Origin: Gemmatimonadota bacterium
Lineage (GTDB): Bacteria > Gemmatimonadota > Gemmatimonadetes > Longimicrobiales > Gaopeijiaceae
Direction of reading: 5' to 3'
Assembly: GCA_029262115.1 (NCBI GenBank)
Contig: JAJCZZ010000091.1
Location: forward strand, 1 to 64,000
Length of the DNA stretch: 64,000 nt
Part shown: one piece after another, positions 35,983 through 44,486 of the stretch
Numbering within the stretch: the stretch's first letter is position 1
Layout: every line of letters starts with the position of its first letter
Position numbers and translations under genes: made by a program
The notes under the pieces: generated by a model
Seen by the model: the letters and a program-made list of their open reading frames with translations, nothing else
Databases searched by the model: none
What the model was told of the DNA's origin: nothing

Positions 35983-36545
35983 TGGTCTCTTTCTCCATCC
36001 AGCGTCTCACGCAACTTTGCGAGGGCCCTCTTCAAGCGCGACATCACCGTCCCCGGGGGGACGTCGAGCATCTCCGATACTTCGGCGGTGCTGTGCCCTT
36101 CACGGATGCGAAGGACGACGACCGCCCGGTGATCCGCACTGAGCGCGTTCAATGCCGCTTCGATGCGGTCTTGCTCTTCCTTCTCCACCACTTCATCGGC
36201 AGGGTGCGGGGCCGTGCTCTCCAGGTGGATCCCTTCCTCCGCGTCGAGCGACCTGTACCGCTCTGTTCGTCGCTTTCGGCGCTTCAGCGCGTTCAGCGAC
36301 AGATTCATGGCGATCCGCGTGAGGTACGTCCCGACGGCCGCGTCTCCGCGGAATGCATCGAGCGCTCCGAAAAAGCGGACGAAGGTTTCCTGTCCAACGT
36401 CGTCCGCCTCGTGGCCGGGCCCGAGCATCCGGATCACCACCGCAGCAACGCGATGCTGGTGACGGTCGACCAGCGCCCGGAACGAACGGTCATCCCCGTC
36501 CCGAGCGCCAACCACCAGCGCGTAATCGTCGCGGTCGTCACTCAT
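35979..36545 (-). CDS. ECF RNA polymerase sigma factor
   Basis: This is a 188-residue sigma-70 family ECF protein. Region 2 includes DRSFRALVDRHQHRVAAVVIRMLG and EADDVGQETFVRFFGALDAF. Region 4 includes LSADHRAVVVLRIREGHSTAEVSEMLDVPPGTVMSRLKRALAKLRE. The start MSDDRDDYAL at 36545 is more typical than the ATG 30 bases upstream. It heads a cassette with a membrane anti-sigma factor and a periplasmic sensor-like protein, the architecture of CnrYXH-type metal-responsive systems. It follows the SCO gene by 98 bases on the same strand. Confidence 0.95.
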   Translation of the reverse strand: MSDDRDDYALVVGARDGDDRSFRALVDRHQHRVAAVVIRMLGPGHEADDVGQETFVRFFGALDAFRGDAAVGTYLTRIAMNLSLNALKRRKRRTERYRSLDAEEGIHLESTAPHPADEVVEKEEQDRIEAALNALSADHRAVVVLRIREGHSTAEVSEMLDVPPGTVMSRLKRALAKLRETLDGERDQ

Positions 36546-36643
36546 TGGACAACCCGATCGGGCAGCCGATTCCACGGCGTTTGTTCCACCCGACGCGGTG
36601 CGGCCTCCTTCGCCACGTCAAGCCGACGCCCTGCCTCGGTGGC

Positions 36644-37354
36644 TCACTCCGTCGCCGACTCCCTCAGAAAACGGACGTCCTCGATCAACTGCGTGACGGC
36701 GGCAGCGTTCATCCCGTTGTAGACCCCGCGAATGCGTCGGTCCCGGTCGATGAGAAAGAAGCTCTCGGTGTGAAGGAAGTTGTCACTGATCGCCATCTCG
36801 CCGCCGACCCCCGGACCTTCACCCAGGTCCTCGTGAGCGAAGTAGGAGTTCTTGCCGAGCTCGTAGATCTGCTCGCGATCGCCCGTGGCCAGGAACCATT
36901 TGGACGAGACCACCTGCATTCGGGCCGCGAACGCCTGGAGCGCGGCCACGCTGTCCGCCTCAGGCGTGACCGAGTGCGAAAGCAGGACGACGTCGTCGAG
37001 GTCTCCGAACGCCTCCTGCAACCGCGCCATGCTCGCCATGGTCGTCGGACAGATCCCCGGACACGAGGTGAAGAAGAAGTTCGCGACGTACAGCTTCCCT
37101 TCGAAATCGTGCTCGGTAAGCGTCGCGCCTCGCTGGTCCACGAGGGCGAACGCCGGAATGGAATGGAAGTCCGCCGGAACCGCGGACGGCAAGGAAAACC
37201 ACCGGGGTGTGAAGCTCACGTCAGCGTAATATGGAAGCCCTACGCGCTCAACACGCGCATCCCCCGTGCTCGAACGAGGCCCGTCACTACACGCGCCCGC
37301 CGACAACCCGGCCAACGTCGCGAACCCTAGTCGTAACAGCCAGGTGGTCCTCAT
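36644..37354 (-). CDS. SCO1/SenC-family copper chaperone lipoprotein
   Basis: This is a 236-residue thioredoxin-fold protein. The lipoprotein leader ends at C22 (LSAGAC). The copper ligands of SCO proteins are present: C97 and C101 in SCPGICP, and H194 in NFLHTESFFLID. SCO proteins deliver Cu to or reduce cysteines at CuA sites, classically cytochrome oxidase, and in some denitrifiers nitrous oxide reductase. It overlaps the YwqK-like gene by 4 bases (ATGA) and lies ~2.6 kb from, and divergent to, nosZ, which carries a CuA site. A role in NosZ maturation is plausible but not proven. Confidence 0.93.
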   Translation of the reverse strand: MRTTWLLRLGFATLAGLSAGACSDGPRSSTGDARVERVGLPYYADVSFTPRWFSLPSAVPADFHSIPAFALVDQRGATLTEHDFEGKLYVANFFFTSCPGICPTTMASMARLQEAFGDLDDVVLLSHSVTPEADSVAALQAFAARMQVVSSKWFLATGDREQIYELGKNSYFAHEDLGEGPGVGGEMAISDNFLHTESFFLIDRDRRIRGVYNGMNAAAVTQLIEDVRFLRESATE

Positions 37355-37962
37355 GAGATCGATCCTCCCGCTTCAAGTCCCGGGCGGGGACCCAGCCCCG
37401 GGTCTTCACCCTCCAACTCATAGCACAAGTCGGCGCGCTTCAGACCGAAGATCCGGCCGTCGCGTGCCTCGTAGTTGGCGTACAGCTTACCGTTCTCCCG
37501 CCAGGCGCGCTGAAGGCCGACCTCCCGTCCAGCCTCCAGTCGGATCTCCTTGAACGGGGCGCCGCTCCGGTACCATTCGCGCTGCACGCCGTCCGCAACA
37601 CCCGCCACGTAGCGCGAGGCAGACCGGGGCGTGCCGTCCTCCCACCAGGTCTCGACGGTGCCGTGGCGCCGGTTGGCGTGGTACGTGGCGCGGTAGCTCC
37701 GTGTGCCGTCGACGTACCAACGCTCCAGACGCCCATCCTTGCGACCGGATCGATACTCCGTACGCTCGGCCACGGTGCCCGGGTCGTGGTAGCGCACAAC
37801 GACACCCGTAAACGGTGCACCTTCGTACGTGACCCACCCGTCTTCAGCCCGGGGGATGGCACTCTCGTAGTCGATGACCGCGGGCCGGGTGACCACCCAT
37901 GTCGTTCCCAGGAGTGCCAGCGCGGTCATCACGACCGCCGGGGGCCGGCTACCGGATCGCAT
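37351..37962 (-). CDS. YwqK/MORN-like repeat protein
   Basis: This is a 203-residue protein with an N-terminal membrane helix (AVVMTALALLGTTWVVT) followed by tandem YwqK-type repeats: VTYEGAPFTGVVVRYHDPGTVAERTEYRSGRKDGRLERWYVDGTR, then KSx-type units HGTVETWWEDGTPRS and DGVQREWYRSGAPFK. These beta-hairpin repeats (about five) are common in secreted or anchored proteins of unknown job. It overlaps the YHYH gene by 14 bases and SCO by 4, so the three are very likely one operon. Confidence 0.85.
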   Translation of the reverse strand: MRSGSRPPAVVMTALALLGTTWVVTRPAVIDYESAIPRAEDGWVTYEGAPFTGVVVRYHDPGTVAERTEYRSGRKDGRLERWYVDGTRSYRATYHANRRHGTVETWWEDGTPRSASRYVAGVADGVQREWYRSGAPFKEIRLEAGREVGLQRAWRENGKLYANYEARDGRIFGLKRADLCYELEGEDPGLGPRPGLEAGGSIS

Positions 37963-38695
37963 TGGGGCTCCCCTGGTAGTCGCCAGGGAACAGAATGTAA
38001 TACTGGTTGAGGTAGCGCTCGTTCTGGATGTGGTAGTGGTATTCACCCGCGGCGTTGTGGGGCGTCGGGCCGGTGTGCCCACCGGACGCATCCAGGTCAT
38101 CCGGGTGAGAACCATCCGCGTCGCGCCGTCCGTATAGGAAGAAGCCGTCGGAGATCACCCCGATGAGTTCTTCGTCATCGCTGGACCACGCAACCGGTTC
38201 CAGATGGTAGTGGTAGCTCTGCGGGCCGGTGTGGGCACCCGAGTAATCCAGAGAGCCGATCGCGTTGTCGAGCGGCACGTTGGGGCCCTCCTGATCATCG
38301 TAGATCATGGCGCCGCTCCGTGCGATCCCGATCGGACCGAGGCCGGTAGCCGTTGTCGAGGCCGCCCTGGCCGGGCTCGCGGGAACCGTCAGCGAATACG
38401 ACCCGCTGAAGTCGTCGATGAACCCGGGAGCGAGACCCTGGGCGACTTGGGGCGCGACGTAGAGCGGGTGGGTCGGTGACCAGTACGGGGAGGTATGGTC
38501 GGGATAGCCGTTGCTTTCGATGATGACGTCCGCGCCGTCCAGCACGACCGTCACGTTGTCGCTGTTGAATTCGGCATAGGCGGCGGACAGTTCACCCGTG
38601 GCCTCCACCTCGGTGACGGCGTCGTCGCAGGCCGTCCCGACGCAGAGGGCGAGAACCACGGGAATCACGGCGATCGAGCGGTATGCGTCGTTCAT
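37949..38695 (-). CDS. YHYH-domain lipoprotein
   Basis: This is a 248-residue lipoprotein with leader IAVIPVVLALCVGTAC. The YHYH domain is complete: an early IESNGYPDHTSPYW, the central motif QSYHYHLEPVAW, GVISDGFFLYGRRDADGSHPDDLDASGGHTGPT, and a second YHYH in GEYHYHIQNERY. Function of the family is unknown; the paired His motifs suggest metal binding. It is first in the YHYH-YwqK-SCO operon, divergent from the nos operon with ~290 bp between. GAGAGG upstream serves as ribosome site. Confidence 0.9.
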   Translation of the reverse strand: MNDAYRSIAVIPVVLALCVGTACDDAVTEVEATGELSAAYAEFNSDNVTVVLDGADVIIESNGYPDHTSPYWSPTHPLYVAPQVAQGLAPGFIDDFSGSYSLTVPASPARAASTTATGLGPIGIARSGAMIYDDQEGPNVPLDNAIGSLDYSGAHTGPQSYHYHLEPVAWSSDDEELIGVISDGFFLYGRRDADGSHPDDLDASGGHTGPTPHNAAGEYHYHIQNERYLNQYYILFPGDYQGSPNAIR

Positions 38696-38900
38696 GATGG
38701 AGCCTCTCGGGTCGGGTCGTTGAGTGGTGAGTCGAGCGGGGATCGGTCGCATGTTCGCCGTCCCTCACGTCCACTCGGACAACCGCATGGCCCAGCTCAT
38801 TCCATCGGGCGCCTTCCCACGCCGGGGCCCAGCCCCCGCACGGGGAAATCTCCCCACCTCCTGCCACGGAAGATCCCCGGCACCCCCCGCCTAACTCGGA

Positions 38901-38919
38901 CCTTATCATCCGATTAAGG
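38901..38919 (+). promoter_or_regulatory. Candidate Rrf2 operator between YHYH and nos operons
   Basis: CCTTA and TAAGG flank TCATCCGAT in the only AT-rich patch of the 286-bp divergent region (38696-38981), 62 bases before the Rrf2 start. Rrf2 regulators such as NsrR often bind imperfect AT-rich dyads in this position. The rest of the region shows no gene. Confidence 0.4.
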
Positions 38920-38981
38920 CAATTCGAGGCCCTGTCGAGTCCGGCAGGACCTACCAGCCGGGACCAGGAGTCACACGGACA

Positions 38982-39404
38982 ATGCTGTCACGGACCGGGC
39001 TGTACGCGCTTCGGGCGATGGTGCACCTGGCCGGCGCCGAAAATGGGTCGAACGTGAGCGCAGGGGAGGTCGCGGCCGCGCTCGACATGCCTCCAGACTA
39101 CCTCGCCAAGACCCTGCGAAGCCTCGCGAAGGAGGGGCTTCTCACCTCCTCGAGGGGCGCCGGCGGGGGCTACCGGATGGCACGCGATCCGGCCTCGGTC
39201 ACACTGGCCGAAGTGGTGTCGCCGTTCCAGCCGTCGTTCGCTCCCGGTATCTGCCTTCTCGAAGACCGACCCTGCGATCCCGCTCATCCGTGCCGGGCCC
39301 ACTCCGGATGGTCCGAGTGGACCCGGAACGCTCAGAGGATGCTCGAGCGGACGACTCTGGCCGACCTACTCGGGGGCACGCCCCCCTACTGGATGAACTC
39401 ATGA
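38982..39404 (+). CDS. Rrf2-family Fe-S regulator (NsrR/IscR-like)
   Basis: This is a 140-residue regulator. The winged helix is MLSRTGLYALRAMVHLA...LDMPPDYLAKTLRSLAKEGLL with RGAGGGYRMARDP as wing. Three cysteines, C91, C98 and C104 (CLLEDRPC and CDPAHPC), match the Fe-S cluster ligands of IscR/NsrR-type proteins. The spacing is X6 then X5. First gene of the nos operon, overlapping the cytochrome c gene by 4 bases. By position it likely senses NO or redox state and controls N2O reduction. Confidence 0.92.
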   Translation: MLSRTGLYALRAMVHLAGAENGSNVSAGEVAAALDMPPDYLAKTLRSLAKEGLLTSSRGAGGGYRMARDPASVTLAEVVSPFQPSFAPGICLLEDRPCDPAHPCRAHSGWSEWTRNAQRMLERTTLADLLGGTPPYWMNS

Positions 39405-39913
39405 CGCCGATCACACCGCGACTGATGGCCCTCCTGACCCTCGGTACCCTCGTCACCGCCTGCGGCGGCTCGGACGCGGGCGGGAACACCTCGTCCGCGG
39501 CGGACGATGCGCAGCCCGCCGGCGACGCCGCGCTTTCCTCCGTCGAATTGGAGCAGGGTATCGGTCCTATCCGGGACCTGACCCTTCCGGCGTTGGACCC
39601 GAATCTGGCCGCGACGGGAGAGACCGCGTTCGTCACCAAATGCTCGGCCTGCCACAAGCTGGACGAACGCTACGTCGGACCGCGTCTCGGCACGGTCCTG
39701 GCCCGACGCCGGCCGGAATTCGTCATGAACATGATGCTGAACTCGAACGAGATGGTCGCCAAGCACCCCGGCGTCCGCGACCTACTCGCGCAATTCTACA
39801 CGCCCATGCCGACCCAGGTCACCGACCGTGACGAAGCGCGGGCCATCCTCGAGTACCTGCGGTCCGCGCAGATCGACACGACCGCGGCCGCGCCGGGAGC
39901 GGACGGACCATGA
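39401..39913 (+). CDS. nosC: Monoheme cytochrome c lipoprotein (NosC-like)
   Basis: This is a 170-residue lipoprotein; the leader ends LVTAC (C21). One c-type heme motif CSACH (C81, C84, H85) is followed by a Met-rich stretch with MPTQVTDRDEARAILEYLRS, the likely axial Met region. Its position directly before nosZ and coupling to the Rrf2 gene suggest it delivers electrons to NosZ, as NosC proteins are thought to do in Sec-type (clade II) nos clusters. Gene name assigned by context. Confidence 0.85.
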   Translation: MTPITPRLMALLTLGTLVTACGGSDAGGNTSSAADDAQPAGDAALSSVELEQGIGPIRDLTLPALDPNLAATGETAFVTKCSACHKLDERYVGPRLGTVLARRRPEFVMNMMLNSNEMVAKHPGVRDLLAQFYTPMPTQVTDRDEARAILEYLRSAQIDTTAAAPGADGP

Positions 39914-39959
39914 CGCGTCCCCGCTCTCCCAGTGCACCCTCACAAAGGAGGATCGTGCG

Positions 39960-41936
39960 ATGAGATCGATAGTGAGCAGTTCCTACCGGACAATGGGCGT
40001 CGCCCTCGTTCTGGTTCCGCTAGCCACGTACGGCTGTGGCGGAGGAGGATCGGCTGAAGCCGGGGCCATGGCCGACGCGGCCCAGGCGGTCTACGTGGCG
40101 CCCGGCGAGTACGACGAGTTCTACGCCTTCATGTCCGGTGGCTTCAGCGGAAATCTCACGGTCATGGGCCTTCCGTCGGGGCGGCTCCTGCGTACCGTGC
40201 CGGTCTTCAGCCAGTACCCGGAGAACGGATGGGGATATTCCGAGGAAACCACGGCCATGCTCGAGACCTCCCACGGCTTCATCCCCTGGGACGACTCCCA
40301 CCATCCCGAGCTGTCCATGACCGACGGGGTTCCCGACGGTCGCTGGATCTTCATCAACGGGAACAACACGCCGCGGGTGGCCCGGATCGACCTGACCACG
40401 TTCGAGACCACGGAGATCATCGAGGTTCCGAACTCGGCGGGAAACCACGGATCGCCGTTCATCACACCGAATTCGGATTACCTGGTGGCGACCACGCGGT
40501 TCAGCGTACCGGTCCCGAACCGTGACATGCCCATCGATGAATACCGCGGCAATTTCAAGGGGATGTTGAGCTTCATCCGGGCAGGAGAGCCGGGCAACAT
40601 GGACGTGGCGTTCCAGATCCTCGTGCCGGGCTACAACTACGACCTGGCGCACGCAGGCAAGGGTCCGTCCGACGGGTGGATGTTCTTCACGTCGTACAAC
40701 TCCGAGGAGGAGCACACGCTCCTCGAGATCAACGCGTCGCGTAAGGACAAGGACTTCGTAGCCGCGGTGAACTGGCGTCGGGCGGAATCCTGCGTGGCGG
40801 AAGGCGTGGGACGAGCCATGCCGGCGGATTACCGGCACAACGTCATGGGCGAGGACCACATCGCCCGCTCGAACCGGCGCACGAGCGTCTGGGTCATCGA
40901 GCCGACCGACTGTGCGGATATGATCTACTTCCTGCCGACGCCCAAGTCACCGCACGGGGTGGACGTCGACCCGACGGGTGAGTACATCGCGGCCGGCGGG
41001 AAGCTGGCAACCGTGATTCCCGTCCACTCGTTCCGGAAGATGCTGGCCGCCATCGAGGCGGAGGACTACGAGACCGTCATCGACGGCATTCCCGTGCTCA
41101 CCTACGAGTCGGTCATCGCCGGCGAAGTGGAGAACGCGGGCCTCGGCCCCCTCCACACCGAGTTCGATGGTCGGGGCTTCGCGTACACGACGGCCTTCAT
41201 CTCCTCGGAAATCGTGAAGTGGGAGATCGGAACGTGGCAGGTGGTGGACCGCATTCCGGTCTACTACTCGGTGGGTCACCTGATGATTCCCGGCGGAGAC
41301 TCACGCGAGCCGGCCGGAAAGTACCTGGTGGCGCTGAACAAGATCACCAAGGACCGGTACCTGCCGACCGGGCCGGAGCTCGCGCACGCCGCGCAGCTCA
41401 TCGACATCAGCGGCGACAAAATGCGCCTTCTGCTGGACTTTCCCACGCAGGGTGAGCCCCACTACGCGCAGGCCATCGCAGCTGAGATGCTGATGGACAA
41501 GCAGGTGCAGTTCTTTTCGCTCAACGAGAACACGAATCCGAACGCGGCCCTGTCCGAAGCCGACGCCCGCGTGGAGCGGCGCGGCAACGAGGTTCATGTC
41601 TTCATGACTGCCATCCGCAGTCACTTCACGCCCGACAACATCGAGGGCGTGCACGTGGGCGACGAGGTCTACTTCCACGTCACCAACCTCGAACAGGATT
41701 GGGACGTGCCTCACGGCTTCGCCTCGTTCGGCGCGAATGCGGCTGAACTGCTGGTCATGCCGGGACAGACCCGCACGCTGAAGTGGATTCCAAAGCGCGC
41801 GGGAATCTACCCATTCTACTGCACGGACTTCTGTTCGGCGCTGCACCAGGAGATGCAGGGTTACCTGCGCGTGTCGGCGGCGGGTGCCAACACACCGCTT
41901 CGCTGGGGCACCGGCGGTGAGTGGAAAACGAACTGA
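39960..41936 (+). CDS. nosZ: Nitrous oxide reductase, Sec-type (clade II-like)
   Basis: NosZ (658 residues) reduces N2O to N2 in the periplasm using CuA and CuZ centres. The leader MRSIVSSSYRTMGVALVLVPLATYGC lacks a twin-Arg motif, so export is by Sec, the mark of clade II; C26 could be lipidated. The seven-bladed propeller has typical SYNSEEEHTLLE and HGSPFITPNSDY segments. The C-terminal cupredoxin domain carries CuA ligands C621, C625, H629 and M632 in CTDFCSALHQEM. A strong AAAGGAGG ribosome site lies 9 bases before the ATG. Confidence 0.97.
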   Translation: MRSIVSSSYRTMGVALVLVPLATYGCGGGGSAEAGAMADAAQAVYVAPGEYDEFYAFMSGGFSGNLTVMGLPSGRLLRTVPVFSQYPENGWGYSEETTAMLETSHGFIPWDDSHHPELSMTDGVPDGRWIFINGNNTPRVARIDLTTFETTEIIEVPNSAGNHGSPFITPNSDYLVATTRFSVPVPNRDMPIDEYRGNFKGMLSFIRAGEPGNMDVAFQILVPGYNYDLAHAGKGPSDGWMFFTSYNSEEEHTLLEINASRKDKDFVAAVNWRRAESCVAEGVGRAMPADYRHNVMGEDHIARSNRRTSVWVIEPTDCADMIYFLPTPKSPHGVDVDPTGEYIAAGGKLATVIPVHSFRKMLAAIEAEDYETVIDGIPVLTYESVIAGEVENAGLGPLHTEFDGRGFAYTTAFISSEIVKWEIGTWQVVDRIPVYYSVGHLMIPGGDSREPAGKYLVALNKITKDRYLPTGPELAHAAQLIDISGDKMRLLLDFPTQGEPHYAQAIAAEMLMDKQVQFFSLNENTNPNAALSEADARVERRGNEVHVFMTAIRSHFTPDNIEGVHVGDEVYFHVTNLEQDWDVPHGFASFGANAAELLVMPGQTRTLKWIPKRAGIYPFYCTDFCSALHQEMQGYLRVSAAGANTPLRWGTGGEWKTN

Positions 41937-42006
41937 TGGACGGCCGCGGGAGGGGGGCCGGTCGGCCTCCCTCCCGTACGACCCCTCATGAAGGAGACGG
42001 AAAATA

Positions 42007-43254
42007 ATGATGACCAAGGCGAGCCGGTGGCTGTTGGCCGCGGCCGCACTGGCGCTGGCGTTGACCTACGTCCTGCCGCTGTGGACGATCGATCTGGAGG
42101 CGCCGCAGTACCCGGAGGGCCTGGGCATGGTGATACGGATCGACGCGATCGAAGGTCAGGAGCCGCATCACCTGGGGAATATCAACAACCTGAATCACTA
42201 CATCGGGATGAAGCGCATCGTCCCCGAGTCGATTCCCGAGTTGAAGATCATGCCCGGCGTGGTGGGCCTGCTCATTCTGCTGGGGCTCGGAACGGCGGTG
42301 CTGGGGCGGCGCCGGCTCCTGTACGCCTGGACCGCGCTGTTCCTGCTGACGTCCGTCGTCGGCCTGGCCGACTTCTACAAGTGGGAGTACGACTACGGGC
42401 ACGACCTCGACGACGAGAACGCCATCATCAAGATCCCCGGGATGAGCTATCAGCCGCCACTCATCGGGTCGAAGCAGATCCTGAACTTCCGGGCGCACTC
42501 CTGGCCCGGTTCAGGGGGATGGATCGCGATTGCCGTGGGGGCCCTCGCGAGTGGTCTGACCGTGTACGAGTTCCGTCGGCGGCAAGAAGACGGTGGGGGC
42601 GACCGGGACGGGCTGAACAGTAAGGGGGGGGACCCGGACGGACGGAGTAGCCCCACACTGGTAGACCGTGCCGACGGCTCGGTTGGCTCGCCGCCCCGGG
42701 CGGTCGCGATCATCGCGACGGTCGGAGCTCTCGCCACGAACGCCGCCGCGTGTTCGCCACCGGGGCCGAGAGCGCTGGTAGCGGGGGTCGATGCGTGCGA
42801 GAGCTGTCTGATGCCGGTGGCGAACGACGGCCACGGCGCGGAAGTCGTGACGGAGACCGGTCGGATTCTGACCTTCGACTCCATCGAGTGCCTGGTCGGG
42901 TGGCTCCAGCGCGAGGGCGACGGGACGCCCGTCCGCTCGGCGTGGGTCACCGACCTGGAGGAGCCGGGCAGCTGGATCGTGGCCGACGAAGCGTATTACC
43001 TGGGCGGCGCGACGCTGCCTTCCCCGATGGGGCTCGGCCTCCACGCTTTCGCCCGTGAGGAGGACCGCGACCGCGCCAGGAGTGAGGTGGGAGGCAGCGC
43101 CCTCGACTGGATGGGTGTGAAGGGAGCGGTCGCGGAAGCATGGCCGGACGGTCGACCGCGCAGGGGACATGGCGGACACAGCGAGACGCTGGGGGCGCGA
43201 CGTGGGACGGACCACCCAGGCTCAGGCGGATCGTCGATCGCACCGGTGTCATGA
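42007..43254 (+). CDS. NosB-like membrane protein fused to NosL copper chaperone
   Basis: This is a single 415-residue frame. Residues 1-190 form a four-helix membrane protein like the NosB found after clade II nosZ (helices ~8-25, 84-100, 104-122, 171-188). A polar linker (190-231) leads to a fifth helix with an internal lipobox-like ALATNAAAC, then a NosL domain with Cu-ligand-like CESCLM (C264, C267, M269) and GRILTFDSIECLVGWL. No ATG, GTG or TTG precedes the NosL leader in frame, supporting fusion. A run of eight G at about 42624 in the linker needs checking. It overlaps nosD by 4 bases; the C-terminal ~45 residues are low-complexity. Confidence 0.8.
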   Translation: MMTKASRWLLAAAALALALTYVLPLWTIDLEAPQYPEGLGMVIRIDAIEGQEPHHLGNINNLNHYIGMKRIVPESIPELKIMPGVVGLLILLGLGTAVLGRRRLLYAWTALFLLTSVVGLADFYKWEYDYGHDLDDENAIIKIPGMSYQPPLIGSKQILNFRAHSWPGSGGWIAIAVGALASGLTVYEFRRRQEDGGGDRDGLNSKGGDPDGRSSPTLVDRADGSVGSPPRAVAIIATVGALATNAAACSPPGPRALVAGVDACESCLMPVANDGHGAEVVTETGRILTFDSIECLVGWLQREGDGTPVRSAWVTDLEEPGSWIVADEAYYLGGATLPSPMGLGLHAFAREEDRDRARSEVGGSALDWMGVKGAVAEAWPDGRPRRGHGGHSETLGARRGTDHPGSGGSSIAPVS

Positions 43255-44486
43255 TCGGCACCCTGACGGCCGTCCTGACGGTCGCCGCGGTACAGGTGGG
43301 GGCGGCACAGGCGAATGTGGTACCCGGCGGCCCGCAAGGCGCCATCGCCCGGGCCGTCGCGGCCGCCCGGCCGCACGACACCGTACGGGTGGGCCCGGGC
43401 GTCTATGCTGAGCCCACCGTCGTCATCGACCGACCGCTCGTGCTGGTGGGGCTGCCCGGAGCGATTCTCGACGGACGGGGGGAGCGCGGCCTCGTCCGCA
43501 TCGAGTCCGACTCGGTAACCGTGCGGGGCTTCACCTTCCGGGATACGGGTGTGTCGTTCACGGAGGACCGGGCCGCCGTCCATGTCGAGAAGGCTGGCTT
43601 CTGCCATGTGGCGGGGAACCACTTCGACGACACGTTCTTCGGCGTATATCTCGCGGGCGCCAGCGACTGCACGATCCGTGACAACACGTTCCAGGCGGTG
43701 GCCGACCGCGAGACCCGGGCCGGCAACGGCATCCACCTCTGGTACTCCGTGCGGGTCACGATCGAAGACAACGTGATCCGCGGTCACCGCGACGGGATCT
43801 ACTTCGAGTTCGTCGAAGACAGCCGGGTGTCGGACAACGTCAGCGAGCGCAACCTGCGCTACGGGCTCCACTTCATGTTCTCCGACGGCTGCACCTACGT
43901 GGGCAATCGCTTCGTGGAGAACGGCGCTGGCGTGGCGGTAATGTACACCGAGCGCGTCGTCATGGAGCGGAACACCTTCGAGCGGAATCGGGGCACGGCC
44001 GCATTCGGACTGCTGCTCAAGGACATCACCGACAGCCGCATCGAGGGGAACCACTTCGTGGGCAACAGCGTGGCACTCCACGCGGAGGGCGTGCGGCGGA
44101 TCGAGGTCACACGCAACCGCTTCCACGACAACGGCTGGGCCATTCAGGTCATGGCGAACGCGGAAGAGGCCGACTTCGTGGGCAACGACTTCGCGGGCAA
44201 CTCGTTCGACGTGTCCACGAACAGCCGCAGGACCGCCACCACCTTCACGTCAAACTACTGGGACCGGTACCGCGGGTACGACCTGGACCGGGACGGCGTG
44301 GGCGACGTGCCGTTCCATCCTGTACGCCTCTTCTCGTTGGTCGTCCAGCGGAATCCGCCGGCAATGGTGCTCATGCGTAGCTTCCTGGTCACGCTTCTCG
44401 ACCTGGCCGAGCAGCTCTTCCCGGTGCTCACGCCCGAGAACCTGGTGGACCCGTCCCCGGCCATGACCTCCCGGGTGGCGCCATGA
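43251..44486 (+). CDS. nosD: NosD, periplasmic copper-site maturation protein
   Basis: NosD (411 residues) has a signal peptide (MIGTLTAVLTVAAVQVGAAQA) and a right-handed beta-helix of CASH repeats: VTVRGFTFRDTG, DCTIRDNTFQAV, RVTIEDNVIRGHRDGIYFEF, RRIEVTRNRFHDNGWAIQVM. The ending SNYWDRYRGYDLDRDGVGDVPFHPV is typical of NosD. It works with NosF and NosY in building the CuZ centre of NosZ, probably handling sulfur. ATGA overlaps link it to the NosL fusion upstream and nosF downstream. The upstream in-frame extension to 43140 lacks a leader and was rejected. Confidence 0.95.
   Translation: MIGTLTAVLTVAAVQVGAAQANVVPGGPQGAIARAVAAARPHDTVRVGPGVYAEPTVVIDRPLVLVGLPGAILDGRGERGLVRIESDSVTVRGFTFRDTGVSFTEDRAAVHVEKAGFCHVAGNHFDDTFFGVYLAGASDCTIRDNTFQAVADRETRAGNGIHLWYSVRVTIEDNVIRGHRDGIYFEFVEDSRVSDNVSERNLRYGLHFMFSDGCTYVGNRFVENGAGVAVMYTERVVMERNTFERNRGTAAFGLLLKDITDSRIEGNHFVGNSVALHAEGVRRIEVTRNRFHDNGWAIQVMANAEEADFVGNDFAGNSFDVSTNSRRTATTFTSNYWDRYRGYDLDRDGVGDVPFHPVRLFSLVVQRNPPAMVLMRSFLVTLLDLAEQLFPVLTPENLVDPSPAMTSRVAP

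Noticed and set aside
42634-42750. A separate nosL gene
   Set aside because: No ATG, GTG or TTG in frame between the linker and the NosL leader, so a fusion is the simplest reading.
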